Shown here piece after piece: positions 46,792 to 57,180 of a stretch of 64,000 nucleotides of DNA. How positions within the stretch are numbered: the first letter of the stretch is position 1; every line of letters begins with the position of its first letter. Position numbers and translations under genes: made by a program. Origin of the DNA: Mesodorylaimus sp. YZB2_4 (Eukaryota > Nematoda > Enoplea > Dorylaimida > Dorylaimidae); NCBI GenBank assembly GCA_030248295.1, contig JASANH010000367.1, forward strand, positions 85,982 to 149,981, given 5' to 3'. The notes beneath the pieces were generated by a model. The model saw only the letters and a list, made by a program, of their open reading frames with translations. It had not been told where the DNA came from and ran no database searches.

Positions 46792-46896
46792 GCACTTTTA
46801 CGATGTGTACAGGGGTACGGATCCACGCGACTAGGCGTCCACCTGCGACTTTTTGCGACCGCAACGAAATCTAGGTGCGTGGTCGCTCGCGTCTTC
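46792..46896 (+). repeat. MULE left terminal inverted repeat
   Basis: It matches 50747-50851 in reverse complement through GTACAGGGGTACGGATCC, GCGACTTTTTGCGACCGC and GTGCGTGGTCGCTCGC, with only one or two differences. Confidence 0.9.
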
Positions 46897-47595
46897 AGCC
46901 GCGTATACTGTAAGGCTTTGTGTTTTCCACATCATAGATTCATATGCGTCCGCTACAAGTACAGCACTTTATCTAGCAGTGACATGACAATAGCTCATCA
47001 GATAAAGCGAGCAATGGCAATAACGGACGCCTCAGATATGCTCACAAATATATTTATCTGTCAGACAGATCAGACACAAGCGCAAAAAAAACCCGTGAAA
47101 CTGCCTTCAGTGCCCATTACGCAGATTCGACAAAATGCTCGCTTTCAGATCATGTTTTCGTTTTTTCGAAGGCGGTTGAGCTAGCTTCGTGGACCTCCTT
47201 CCGTATGGCAGCTTTTTGGAACCGCGAGTCAATCCAGGACGGCGGCGCGCAGTGCTAGTCGGCTGGACATGAATTTTCCCACCAGAACGTACACGTTTTC
47301 TAGATGTCGATCCAGCGGTGCGAAAGAGCGTCGACAGTTGGCTGGCAGTGACCATTTTACTCGCTCTTGCAAAGAATTTCTCCAAGCCGACCATGAGGTT
47401 TGGGTCGCTTTCAAACTCACTCACTTTCGACGCAAGATCGAGGAACTTTTCTCGAATTATATTTCGCGGGATCACAATATTGGTCTAAATATTTCACATT
47501 CAGCAATATAGCAAAGTACATAAAAGGGGCCTTTTCCTGCACCCATGACCACTTTAGAACCACCCCAAGACACTGCAACATGCTGTACTCCCTAG

Positions 47596-48360
47596 CATGG
47601 TTCCCAGCACCTTGCAAGACCAGAATTTGAGGAGGTTTTGATGAGTTTGAGGCAGTTCAGAAAGTTTTGAGGAGGTTTTTTCCCTAACAAATGACTTTGC
47701 TATTCTTCACAAACTGACATACGGTATTCTCTCACTCTCAACCATACCTCATCCCCACCCATCTCATCGTTATGCTCTAGAAAACAAACGTGAGCACCTG
47801 AACGCATCAAACTCACGATCAGCAGGGATAGGTCGATATCACTTTTTTTAGGATCAGGATTTTTTGCACTTTTTTGTGTTTTGCCTCTGAGCCTATATTT
47901 CTCACCAGAGCACACTTATTAGTCATCCAGGTTTCTTGGCTTTTTCTCAGGCCAATTTTGAATCATTGAATTTAAGCAGAACTTGATGAGTTCATTTGCA
48001 GTTTCGTATACGTCCAGCAAGGTCAGCCTAGGCTTAAGCAAAATTAGTGTCGCTATTATTATCGATTTGAGCTGATTTAACCGTTGCCTATTTATCGCTA
48101 CTGCTGTCAGCCTCTGAACTATCATCTCATCGAACGATAATGAGCCAATATCTCCTGCTTCCTCTAGCCAGGTGATATGATGGAGCAGAGTGTAGATACC
48201 TAATGTGCTTATGCATAAACCTATATGCAGTCGGCCTCGGATAATTGCAACCGCTCCAGACGCCAAAAAGAATTGCAATTAGACGAAGTTGCAATTATTT
48301 TGAGGAGCACCTTGGATTTTGAGGAGTTTTCTGAGGTTTTTGAGGGTGCTGGGAACCATG
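47596..48360. mobile_element. Nested 765 bp non-autonomous DNA element
   Basis: It begins CATGGTTCCCAGCACC and ends GGTGCTGGGAACCATG, exact inverted ends of 16 bp. It is flanked by the 5 bp direct repeat CCTAG (47591-47595 and 48361-48365). It sits wholly inside the last intron of the MULE transposase. No gene is visible within. Confidence 0.8.
48228..48300 (+). repeat. Fragment of the 20.4 kb MITE family
   Basis: CAGTCGGCCTCGGATAATTG is followed by CAACCGCTCCAGACGCC and further matches to 20403-20515. Only about 73 bp remains, inside the nested element in the MULE intron, giving three layers of insertion. Confidence 0.65.
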
Positions 48361-50746
48361 CCTAGTAACTTCCTTTACCGATGCTGGTTACTAACCTTGT
48401 CAATCGACGATGTTGTTTCGCCAAATGTACTAATCTCCATATTTTCGTATTCTTCTATACATTCGTGCGAAGGCCCAGTTTCTAATGCTGATCCATTTAT
48501 CAAAGCCCCGCCTTCTGTTCTGTTGCATTCTTCCTGAAAACAGTTTATTGGAAAAAAGTTGACATTTACTGCTGTGCAGACTTAACTTACATCAAGTCCC
48601 TGATAAAATTCTAAATTTTCTGCCTTATTCCCCAGAGCTAAGGTTGCCATGTCGTGGCGAGCGAGCATGGACACCGCTGGCAATGAAGGAAGTTGAATTT
48701 TTTTGTGAAAATACAATGCTGCCTGGTGCTTGCAAAAAGTTCCGAAGATACCAACAGGGCATGAGCACGCCCCAGAAGGGACGTCGATGAAATAGTATTC
48801 GCTCGTAGATTCACTCTGCACGCAAAAAATCCATCGCCAATATCCTCGATTTGTTGCTCGTGGATATTTTGAGCTTTGACTAACAATTTGCTGAGCATTA
48901 GGTGTTGACGAGTGCTTCGTGAAAATGAAAACTGCCGGAGCCGTCTTTCGTAATACTTCTCCATAACCGAAACAATAAAGTCGATCAACGAAATTACATT
49001 GAAAGCACGTGCTCTATAATGGGGAGAATGGGTAAGTTTTTCAACGCATTTTTTCAGTAGACTATTAAGCCGATGATTAAATTAGACCAAACCAAACTTA
49101 CCGAGACAGGACAATATCTTTAAAAAGACGGATGGCCACTTCGACGTAGTTGTTGGTGTGATTTCCACGGATGGAGGCAGATTTTCTGTACGCCAAGCAC
49201 TAAAGTTCACGGCGCATCCAATACTCGTGCGTTATATAATTCACCCAATGCTCATATCCAAGACGACGACCTGCATCCACTGCTACCGGTGAACTGGTAT
49301 TGAGCCTCGTCTTCAGTCATAGCGTAAATAATGCGACGAAAATCCTTCATCAAACTTTGCCGATCAGCTTGGCAGATCCCATTCTTCGCGTCATATAACC
49401 ATCTCCAGATTGATTGAGGAACGTGGAATAAGCAGAGCAGTGATTGTGATGCCGGGAAAACTGCCTTCAGCGCCTCTCTCTCTGCCTTCGAATCATCTGT
49501 CATAAAGAAGTCTGGCGTCCCCTTTCCACCGAAACCACGAGATCCAATAGCCTCTCGCAACAGTCGAAAACCATCCGAGTACTGTTCTTCTGACTGACCA
49601 TTCGTGATAATCACTCCAACTGGAACTGCACCAATTGCAGTGGCAGAGAACAAGAATGTCAACACGTGATGACCATCGTCGCACGAACTGGTGGAATCAA
49701 CAAAAATAATTTCGCTTGCCGACTTCAGATCGTGCGCTCGTTGCATGATGGGGGTTAAGACAACCACGACCTCCGGTTTCTTGTTGCCTCTGACAAGTTT
49801 TCCACTCGAATCGACAATCAATTTTTCGCAGACGTTTTCTTTATCGTACTCGAGTGAGACGATAGTTCCATTCGCCATGTATTCTGGTATTTTCTCTTCG
49901 AGAACGCTCCACATTTCCAGACCGTCACGAGCGCCCAAGTTTTCTTTTCTCCATTGATCATGCCAAGTATACACCGATCGATTTGGTGGCACAACGCTTG
50001 CCGCTGCCAAAATCACTTCGTCGCCATCGTGCTGCAGCTCTATTTCGGTCGTAAAGCAATTTATAGCAGACGGGACTGTGTGTCCTTCATTGAAAAATCG
50101 AATAAATTTTTCTCGCACGCTTTCAGATGGCCGTAAAAGTGATAATGCATGAGCGTTTCGAAGTAGATGACTGTGGACCGCATTTAGTTCAACCACGCCG
50201 CAAAGGCCTTCCTGAAACGACTTACTTTTTCATGAAGTCGTGTGAGACGAAACACATAAAAAGGCCTACAGGCTAGAGGACAAGGTGTTTCTATTTCTTA
50301 CCTTGATATATGGATCCGTTTGCTTAGTTTTCTTTGAAGCGATTTTCACCTTGCAAATCATGGACGCCTTGCAACCACGGGCCAGGGAATGAACGTTTTT
50401 GGTTTTTATGTGACGATGATCAGTAAGCCGACAGACATAATCTTTTCGAAAACGAAGACGTTCCACACTAGGGTACGTGCTCCTGCTAATCCAACTCGTG
50501 AACGACGATTCCGAAAATTCCGTGACCCATCGCTGAAAGTCTTCTTCATTCTCGCAACTACAACGAATAACGGCACTAAATCCTTCTTCACCAACAGCCA
50601 AAAATTCGTGAATTTTGTTTTCAAATGACTTCGGAAGCTTCTCCAATAACAAATCGCTCATTTTTACCAACAAATCGCATAAGTTCGAGGTTTCAAGCTG
50701 CTTTCCAAACAGTCATCGACGTTGCGTAATTAATAGCGCGCGCGGC

Positions 50747-50851
50747 CCGGCAGCGAGCGACCACGCACCTAGATTTCGTTGCGGTCGCAAAAAGTCGCAG
50801 GTGGACGTCTAGTCGCGTGGATCCGTACCCCTGTACACATCGTAAAAGTGC
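50747..50851 (-). repeat. MULE right terminal inverted repeat
   Basis: This is the reverse complement of 46792-46896. It lies just upstream of the transposase ATG at 50673, so it should also hold the promoter. Confidence 0.9.
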
Positions 50852-51115
50852 CGAACGTACTCTAGAGCACTCACGGCTCGCGCACACGAGTGACGAGTCC
50901 TTCCTGCTAGCGTAAAGTGGCGTAAGTAGCCCCTGCCCAGACCGTCTGAGGATCAGGTGAGCCTAATGTATTCTCTCGATGCTCATTCTTGCAAAGTCTT
51001 TACCTTCTCGAACTACCAGTTTGTTGAAAATACTTTAATTAATTATCGATCAGAAATAACTTATGCGGTATTTGAATAATTAGACGGTATCTTCTACTAT
51101 GCATGCCCACTATCA

Positions 51116-51886
51116 CTATCCCTCGATCATTATTCCTGCCTGCTTACTCTCATTCGGATTTTGCTGACGATAGCAGGCCCGGCAGAGAGCCCTGTACCTA
51201 AAAAGGATGCACGCAAGTTAAGAAGCAGAGGGCTGCACGGGGGAGATTTTGCTTACTTGTCCGGACCCTCGACCATATTTTCGGTGTCAGTCTTGTCGAT
51301 TTTGTCCGTGAAGGTGGCTCTTTTACCGCACAACTGACACACAGCCTTCAGCTTGATCACCCTCTCCGATTTGGGCATTAGGCGGAGGATTTGATCGAAG
51401 CCTACTTGACCCATGGCCTGATCTAAACTGGCTATTACGACGTGAACTCCCGCGTAGGCCAGACGGTCGGAGACCTCGCAAATGTTGTTGAAAAAGTGCC
51501 CTAAAAGAGAGCATAGTCTCCACGAGCTACAGTATGCCTTTTCTTCCCTAACGGGACAGGTACCTTCATCTATGCAGACCACTTCGAATCGCTCGAGATC
51601 TGCCACTCTCTTGCTTAGAGTTTCTGTTTCCAGATGGGCAGTCGCCACCTGACCCGAGTGGGTCACCGCTTCGCCCCCGCTCGTGTACCTCGTGTCGCTA
51701 GTATGCTTCACGAGGAGGCATCGCTTTCCAGCGATTCGATGCATATTGTATCTTCTTAATAGCTCGCCGGTTTTGCCGCTAAAGAAACATTTCGTCTATA
51801 CAGCCCACTGTACATCAGACTATGTGCTACTTACGCGAACATACAGTAGGCCCGATGATGAGAGTGATCGATCCAGCCATTCTCAT
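51116..51886 (-). pseudogene. Thymidine kinase (TK1 type), four exons, P-loop frame break
   Basis: TK1-type kinases convert thymidine to dTMP. Exons are 51886-51835, 51778-51564, 51500-51257 and 51197-51116. The introns are 56, 63 and 59 bp with GTAAGT, GTACCT, GTAAGC donors and TTTAG acceptors. Exon 1 gives the first strand and Gly-Pro of the P-loop (SITLIIGP). Exon 2 opens with GKTGELLRRY and includes TAHLETETL and the IDEG motif that joins FF across intron 2. Exon 3 has the CQLCGK zinc pair and VEGPDK, and exon 4 has the CRACY zinc pair. Joined exons total 593 bases, two more than a multiple of three. A TACTGTA heptamer (51842-51848) adds five bases inside the P-loop and explains the break. 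A TATA box (TTATAAAAGG) lies just upstream. Host or viral origin is open. Confidence 0.8.
51842..51848. repeat. Putative transposon excision footprint in TK
   Basis: TACAGTA on the plus strand lies between the Gly-Pro codons and the rest of the P-loop. Removing CAG plus one TA copy (5 bp) leaves a single TA and brings the two parts into the same frame. Confidence 0.6.
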
Positions 51887-52142
51887 TCTCTCCTATCGCA
51901 GCTCATATAATGAGAAGTGCCTCCCATGAGTCGCCTTTTATAAGAGGATGATAAGCAAATTTCGCGTGATGGTGACAATGAGCATTTTTCATTTGTCATG
52001 TGAGGAGTCTAGAACGCACGATAAGCTATCACGATGATACTAGATCTTCCAAGTGAGCGCATGACTAAATTCCTGGTTTTGTAAAATCGTTCGCTTAAAA
52101 GGCGCGAGATTGGTGTTTTTCTTATCCTTTCGTCTTCAAGAG

Positions 52143-52483
52143 ATGGCTTCGCCCACTTCTCAAGGCCAGATTGTGATGCCGAGTGTTCATGTGAAACTTC
52201 TCACGGAGACGGCCATTCTGCCCCGAGGGCAACGGGCGGGTCGGCAGGCCTCGACTTATTTTCTCCAATCGATGCGACTATATGGCCAATGGAAAAGGCC
52301 TGTATTCCTCTCGGGATCGAAATCATGCTACCGCCAGGTCATTATGGGAGGATGGCTCCACGCTCGGGTCACGCTCTAACGCACTCGATCGATGTTCTAG
52401 CTGGCGTGATTGATGAAGATTACAAAGGCGAAGTGTCTGCCCTCCTTATCAATTTTGGACGTCAACCGTTTTACATTCGATGA
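52143..52483 (+). pseudogene. dUTPase, one frameshift
   Basis: dUTPase hydrolyses dUTP and supplies dUMP for thymidylate. The first frame starts at ATG 52143 and covers the N-terminal strand (VHVKLLTETAILP). Near 52235 the homology moves to the -1 frame, which carries the family motifs: GSAGLDLFSP (motif 1), GRMAPRSG (motif 2), VLAGVIDEDYKGEV (motif 3) and INFG (motif 4), ending at 52483. Motif 5, the Gly-rich tail, is absent or lies on another exon. The shift sits in a G-rich stretch, so a one-base deletion, a sequencing error or programmed slippage are all possible. It lies about 260 bp from the thymidine kinase start, divergently transcribed. That pairing of two dTMP-supply genes is typical of DNA viruses. 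Confidence 0.8.
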
Positions 52484-52863
52484 GGCATGCGCATCGCCTA
52501 GTTGATTTGTCAGCCGATTATATATCCTCCCGCTAAACTTGTTGATGACTTGGGCGTGAGCGTGCGTGGCACGGGCGCATTTGGGTCGACCGTGTCGTGA
52601 GATAGGCATACGTCCTCGTCATCTATGAAGAGGGTGAAGTAAAGCGAAAGTAGTGAACTTTGCTTGACCGAAACTCTGAGTTCCTGATTAGGATTCTCTT
52701 CTGCTCTGCGGCTGCGGCATCTAGATAGGGTATTGTGCTACAGTAAGTCGCTATGTCCCGAAGTCAGACTGTAAAACAATGGATAGCGAGCTAGTAATAA
52801 TTCAATAATTCACTAATAATTTACTAACGCAATTAAAATTAATCTACTAATTCCCTACCAATC

Positions 52864-53300
52864 CTAATCTATCAACTGCTCTACTAGCATCACTTTAAAT
52901 GTCACTAGTTTTGGGATGTGAAATGATTGACCGCAGCTCGGTCGGTGACACCACACAGGGTTTCCAACTGTGGAGGCCATGATGTCACAGCCTCCACAAG
53001 AGGGACAGACCTGCACTACGACCCATTCCGTGGGTGGAGCGGGTGGCGACGGTTCTGGCGATGGGGGCAGCTCCCTGGCCGCCCGTACTTGTCGCCGCAT
53101 TTCGGCGGCCTCTTCTTTGTATTGCCGCTTTTCATCATCGCCCATAGCCCTCCAGGGCTGATCGGCCACGATGAACGCCGTTTTCATGTCTGGCGTCCGT
53201 CCAGACTCGTACAATTCGCGTGCAAACAGGCCGTATCCTGTAATTCGGTGCTTGCTTATGGTGAGTTGATTGGCGGGAGCGAATGGATGCTTTGAGCCTC
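52864..53300 (-). CDS. HMG-box protein with zinc-ribbon-like tail
   Basis: On the minus strand the frame reads KHRITGYGLFARELY, then DQPWRAMGDDEKRQYKEEA. This matches the HMG-box pattern (GY.LF ... W..M...EK..Y...A) that bends DNA. A Pro-rich linker follows, then CPSCGGCDI ... CHRPSCGQSF, likely a zinc ribbon. The stop is at 52864. No ATG opens the box. The first in-frame ATG lies inside it (about 53181), so an upstream exon or a start mutation is likely. A TATAAAAG box lies at about 53311-53318 on the minus strand. Confidence 0.6.
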
Positions 53301-53369
53301 TCGGGCCAGCTTTTATAGTTTCGGGGGTATGCCGAAAATTTCTGGGCTCGCGAGTTTGCTTCCCCCAAT

Positions 53370-54220
53370 TTGCACCAGCCAGGCTTATTCCTTCAAAATT
53401 GGTTTTTCGGCTGATTTATGGCGTGTTTTAGGCCTAATCACGACAAATCGGCCCGGCTGTCAGTGACGACTTTGTAATCGGGACCGTCCTTGGAACGCGC
53501 TGATCACCTGATTTTCTGCCCGATAGTGCGGTTGCTGGTTAAAGGTCGAATTGTCTGGTAAGTAATGCCATTGTCTGATCTAGGTTGCAACCGATATTTC
53601 TGCAAATTTGGTCTCTATCTTCGGCCCGTCACGGGTTTAAGTCTTCATCTTCATGGCCCAATTCAATTTTTGTCAATGACTATGTCGTAAGTAAGGGGGG
53701 CCCTATCGTGCCTGGTGGTACCATCACGGGATAACTTTGTCTGACTGATCACGTGTCGGGGTCTAAGGCTGCAAGTCATGATGAATTTGGCACGTCTTCT
53801 GATCATCAGGTTCGTATCGCTCATAGGTCTTTGATTCTTTCCAGCATCTCGAGATCGTAGACTATCTGTACTTGGAGCTGTTGATTTTTCGATCACGCGA
53901 CTGTTTGTCAGTGAAAACTGCGCACTAGGGCCCAGTCTGAGGCGTACAAATACGAGGACCTTTTTGAGAATAGGGCCATTATTGTTCTTTAAGACCTTTC
54001 CATAATGTCGTCTTCTCGGCGAGCGCTATTCGTCTGCTCTCTTCGCTCGCGACCCATTTACCCACCTTTCGAAGATATCAGGACTGCACTGGACAGTCAG
54101 TATCCGAGCAGGCGTGCCAGGGCGGCTATTGTTATTGACGCAGGTCACTGATGTAAAATAAGTCGAAGCACACTGGTTTTTATGATAAAATTTCAAAAAC
54201 CTGAATTCGACGAGCCGAAA
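53370..54220. other. Intergenic, no supported gene
   Basis: No exon or repeat family was recognised. Confidence 0.35.
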
Positions 54221-54750
54221 TCAATTGAACTTGCTGTCAGCTTTAGTTCTGGCATCAAAACATGGTAGAGTAATAAGCGCGTCCCCAGCAGACAACTCTT
54301 GGCCCGCTCGCGGACAGGTCGCGGGTCGGCACCTATTCACATCCGCTCCGCACCCGCTGACAGTATAAGCAGCAAAATTCATCCGCATCCGCTCCGCACC
54401 CGCACCCGCGCCGAAGTATAAAGTCGGCTTGATGTCCCTTCGCTTGATCACTCGTTTTCGGCAAAAGTAGAAAATAAGGGTCACTGTCCATCCAGTAGTT
54501 GTCAAGCAGATCGTGATGCCCATGACAATGATGGCGGGCGCTCTGGAATTATATGGTGCCAAAAGTAAGTAATTGCTTTCTAGTAAACAGCTAGACCGTC
54601 TTACGTGCTGTCTTTGTGAGAATCGTGAGACAGGCTGGTACGACCGTGATTACCATGTTTGTAAGATGGGTCTGGATCGTCTTGCTCTCTAAAGACAAAA
54701 AGGCTAATATTTCGGCTGCGGGCGTGATAAGAATGGACGTACGTGGTCAT
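54221..54750 (-). CDS. Single-pass membrane protein, two exons
   Basis: Exon 1 runs from ATG 54750 to 54605 (donor GTAAGA), and exon 2 runs from 54542 (acceptor TTCCAG). The join is in phase across a 62 bp intron. Exon 1 is hydrophilic and His/Ser-rich. Exon 2 opens with a transmembrane segment (IIVMGITICLTTTGWTV) followed by a basic stop-transfer (CRKRVIKRR). The C-terminal part after about 54400 enters GC-rich simple repeat and is doubtful. Family unknown. Confidence 0.5.
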
Positions 54751-54945
54751 TCGGTGTAGTTTGAGGGATGTTTTGTTCTTAGTGAAATACCTATATTTAT
54801 AGAGGAATTTGGGCGAGTATTGTCTTTTAAAACAGCGATGCTCACTTTTCCCAAATCCAGATGAATTGTGAGACGCTGCAGCATAAAGCTATTTCCTGTT
54901 CTGCTTTAGGGTTAATGTGTGTCGGTGAGGGGGCGACGAGCTCGA

Positions 54946-55255
54946 GATGGCCTGACTCGACGATCTTGGCCGTATGGTCAAAAATGGGCTCGTTATGTAA
55001 TGGCGCTCACCCGTTGGAATTGGAAATTGGGAAGACGAAGTCGAGATAGGCATGATGGCCTGGCTCGACGATCTCGGCCGTATGGTCAAAAATGGGCTCG
55101 CTATGTAATGGCGCTCACCCGTTGGAATTGGAAATTGGGAAGACGAAGTCGAGATAGGCATGATGGCCTGGCTCGACGATCTCGGCCGTATGGTCAAAAA
55201 TGGGCTCGTTATGGAAATTGGAAATCCTGCTATTGCCATCTCGGCCGCGGTCGTT
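54946..55255 (+). repeat. 108 bp tandem repeat, nearly three copies
   Basis: Units begin GATGGCCTG at 54946, 55054 and 55162, so the period is 108 bp (36 codons). The first two are almost identical, and the third is truncated where it joins the downstream coding sequence. Confidence 0.9.
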
Positions 55256-55338
55256 GTCGGGCGAACATCAGTATTTGATAGGCCATATTTGACTGCTACC
55301 GATCCGGCTCTCGACCTACTCATCATGAAAGTAATTGG
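55155..55338 (+). CDS. Unknown protein exon next to tandem repeat
   Basis: The frame beginning MMAWLDDLGRMVKNG continues from the third repeat unit into GNPAIAISAAVVVGRT and ATDPALDLLIMKVIG. It ends at a clean GTAAGC donor. The same frame in the first two repeat units is interrupted by TAA. This suggests that one exon segment was duplicated internally. No family was recognised. Confidence 0.4.
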
Positions 55339-55395
55339 TAAGCTTCATTTCTTGTCCTTTTAGTATGCCGATAGTAGTTTGGATAAGCATACTGA

Positions 55396-56545
55396 GTGTT
55401 TACTCGATTATTCCAGAGCTACTTACGCTTCATCGTAGTCGGTTGGTGCGGGGCATGCGCAATGGCAGTTCCGGCATACGATATTTGCCGCCTTCCCGCA
55501 GAAACAAGAACAGCCCGGCATGGTCGCTATCAAGCATCGATTCACAACAACACAGCGCTCAATGCCGTCGATAAGATGACTTACTTGAAAGGCCAGTTGA
55601 CAGGACCTGCCGCGCAGGCAGTTTCTAGACTGTCGACAACAGCAGCGAACTATGAAGCCGCCATCACGCTCCTGCAGCGGAGGTTTGGAAACAAGGATGT
55701 CATTATTGACATACATTACAACGCGCTCAATGAGTTGGCACCAGCTCAAAATTAAAGGGGTTTACGCACAGTTTTCGATCAGCTGGAACAACATCTGAAT
55801 TCGCTAGCTGCCTTGGCGGAAGATACCAACCATAGACAGTTCTAGATAGGCCACAGACCTTGATTGAATCCAAGATGCCACCCGCAGTGATCATCCAACT
55901 TGAAAAGGAGAGAGCTGGAAACGCTGATGTCTGGACAACTGACACCCTGCGTGAACATTTGCGCCGTCATCTCCAGATCTGTGAGACCGCATACCAACAC
56001 GCTGACAACAAGACCACGGATCATGACTACAAGCCAAAAGCTTCAACGACACCTAAGTCTAGTAAGCCTAGTTTTCATTTAACTACAGGAGTTCTTGTCT
56101 CGCAGACAGCCCAAGTGAAACAGCATCAACGCCCAAGAGGTCAACCGCTCAACCAGCCATCGAATCAGCAATCCCGTGGAAATCGTCTCACTCTCGGCCC
56201 ATCAGCAACACACAACTTCCCACCGGTTCAGCCAACCGAGGAGTGCCCATATCACGACCGTCGCTGACACATTAAACATTGTGATCCCAACATCATCAGA
56301 AAACGCCCGATTACCAAACGCTCTATTCTGACTTTTTTGGCCCCACGCAACGGAAAACTTTTCATCAAGAAAAATGGCCATCCGAGTAAGGTGTGAACTT
56401 GCCTGCTCACCTGTCTGGTTACACGCGCCGTTCATTTGGAGATTGTGACAGATATGTCTGCTGATCAATTTTTGCTCTGTTTAAAACGACTCATCGCCAG
56501 ACGTGGGGAACCCTCAATCATCATTTCTGACAATGCGCCTTAATT
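55396..56545 (+). mobile_element. BEL/Pao LTR retrotransposon, deleted
   Basis: The 5' part encodes a BEL/Pao Gag: KMTYLKGQLTGPAAQAV, ITLLQRRFGNKD, then after a stop at 55755, IESKMPPAVIIQLEKERA and WTTDTLREHL. A CPYH...H....C knuckle-like end follows. From 56390 the frame jumps to the integrase core (CLVTRAVHLEIVTD, IIISDNAP). Protease, reverse transcriptase and RNase H are missing, so an internal deletion joined gag to integrase. LTRs were not found. It is cut on the right by the Harbinger element. Confidence 0.8.
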
Positions 56546-56568
56546 CAAGCTGGTCAAACCCCGCCTTC

Positions 56569-56631
56569 AGGCCCGTTCAGACTTCGGTGTGTTTGTGTGA
56601 TTGTGGAAGTGGGGAGGTGTGGTTGTGAAAG
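56569..56631 (+). repeat. Harbinger left terminal inverted repeat
   Basis: It pairs with 60330-60391. Beyond it, many copies of TGTGGTTGTG-type motifs continue to about 56790, a subterminal array likely to bind the MADF protein or the transposase. Confidence 0.85.
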
Positions 56632-57180
56632 TTTTTTGCTTCCCGCTAGAAGCAGACATCGCCCAGTGTGGTTGGGGTTGGGGAAGTGTGGTTGTGACAA
56701 CACGGCAGTCTGGGAGAGCGAAATCACGAAAACTTGGTGTGGTGGTGAAAGCACTTCCACAACTGTTGTGATTGTTGTGGTGTGTTTCGTGCAGAGATTT
56801 CGCAAATCTCTGAAGTAACCACACCTGGCTTGTTTCCAAGATCCATCGGAGGGAAAATTTTTGCAGGGAAAACGATTTATGTAGAAGAAAATGTGCTCTT
56901 TCAGAATACCGTAATGATTTTTGCTGAAATTGCCGATATGATTAATTATTTTGCTCCGAGCGAAGACACTGTCGCTGGTGCGTTTTCCGGAGTGCATAGA
57001 TAGACCTACGCCTGATTTCAAAATCTTGATAGATTGGACCATTCGCGTAGATACTGTAGCTTTGGCGACAGATCAAGCATTTTTCAGATACGCTAATTTT
57101 TTTGCAGGATTTGAGTTTTTGCCGGTTTAAAAATTTGGTGGCTCTGACTTTTCTTTCATCTATTCCAACGAAATGCAATC

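Larger units (their letters stand above)
47107..50673 (-). pseudogene. MULE transposase with SWIM zinc finger, five exons
   Basis: Exons are 50673-50302, 50211-49102, 49013-48591, 48533-48396 and 47484-47107, all with GT-AG borders. Exon 2 holds the MULE transposase core: EIIFVDSTSSCDDG (first catalytic Asp region) and FFMTDDSKAEREAL (second Asp), then LCLFHVPQSIWRW. Its end carries SIRGNHTNNYVEVAI, typical of the family. Exon 3 holds the SWIM zinc finger (CSCPVGIFGTFCKH). The last exon is basic (KIHVQPTSTARRRPG). Breaks include a frameshift near 49285, a TAG near 49190 and a T-tract frameshift near 48835. The intron between exons 4 and 5 is 911 bp because it contains a nested element. The enzyme is no longer intact. 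Confidence 0.85.
46792..50851. mobile_element. Complete Mutator-like (MULE) transposon
   Basis: The element is 4060 bp, starting GCACTTTTACGATG and ending CATCGTAAAAGTGC, with about 105 bp terminal inverted repeats. A perfect 9 bp target duplication, CGAACGTAC, lies at 46783-46791 and 50852-50860. Nine-base duplications and long inverted ends are the Mutator signature. It carries one minus-strand transposase gene, itself invaded by a smaller element. Confidence 0.9.

Noticed and set aside
54919..55326. Long Arg-rich plus-strand and Ser/Pro-rich minus-strand frames across the 108 bp repeats
   Set aside because: They are open because the period is a multiple of three. Their composition is that of a repeated shadow frame.
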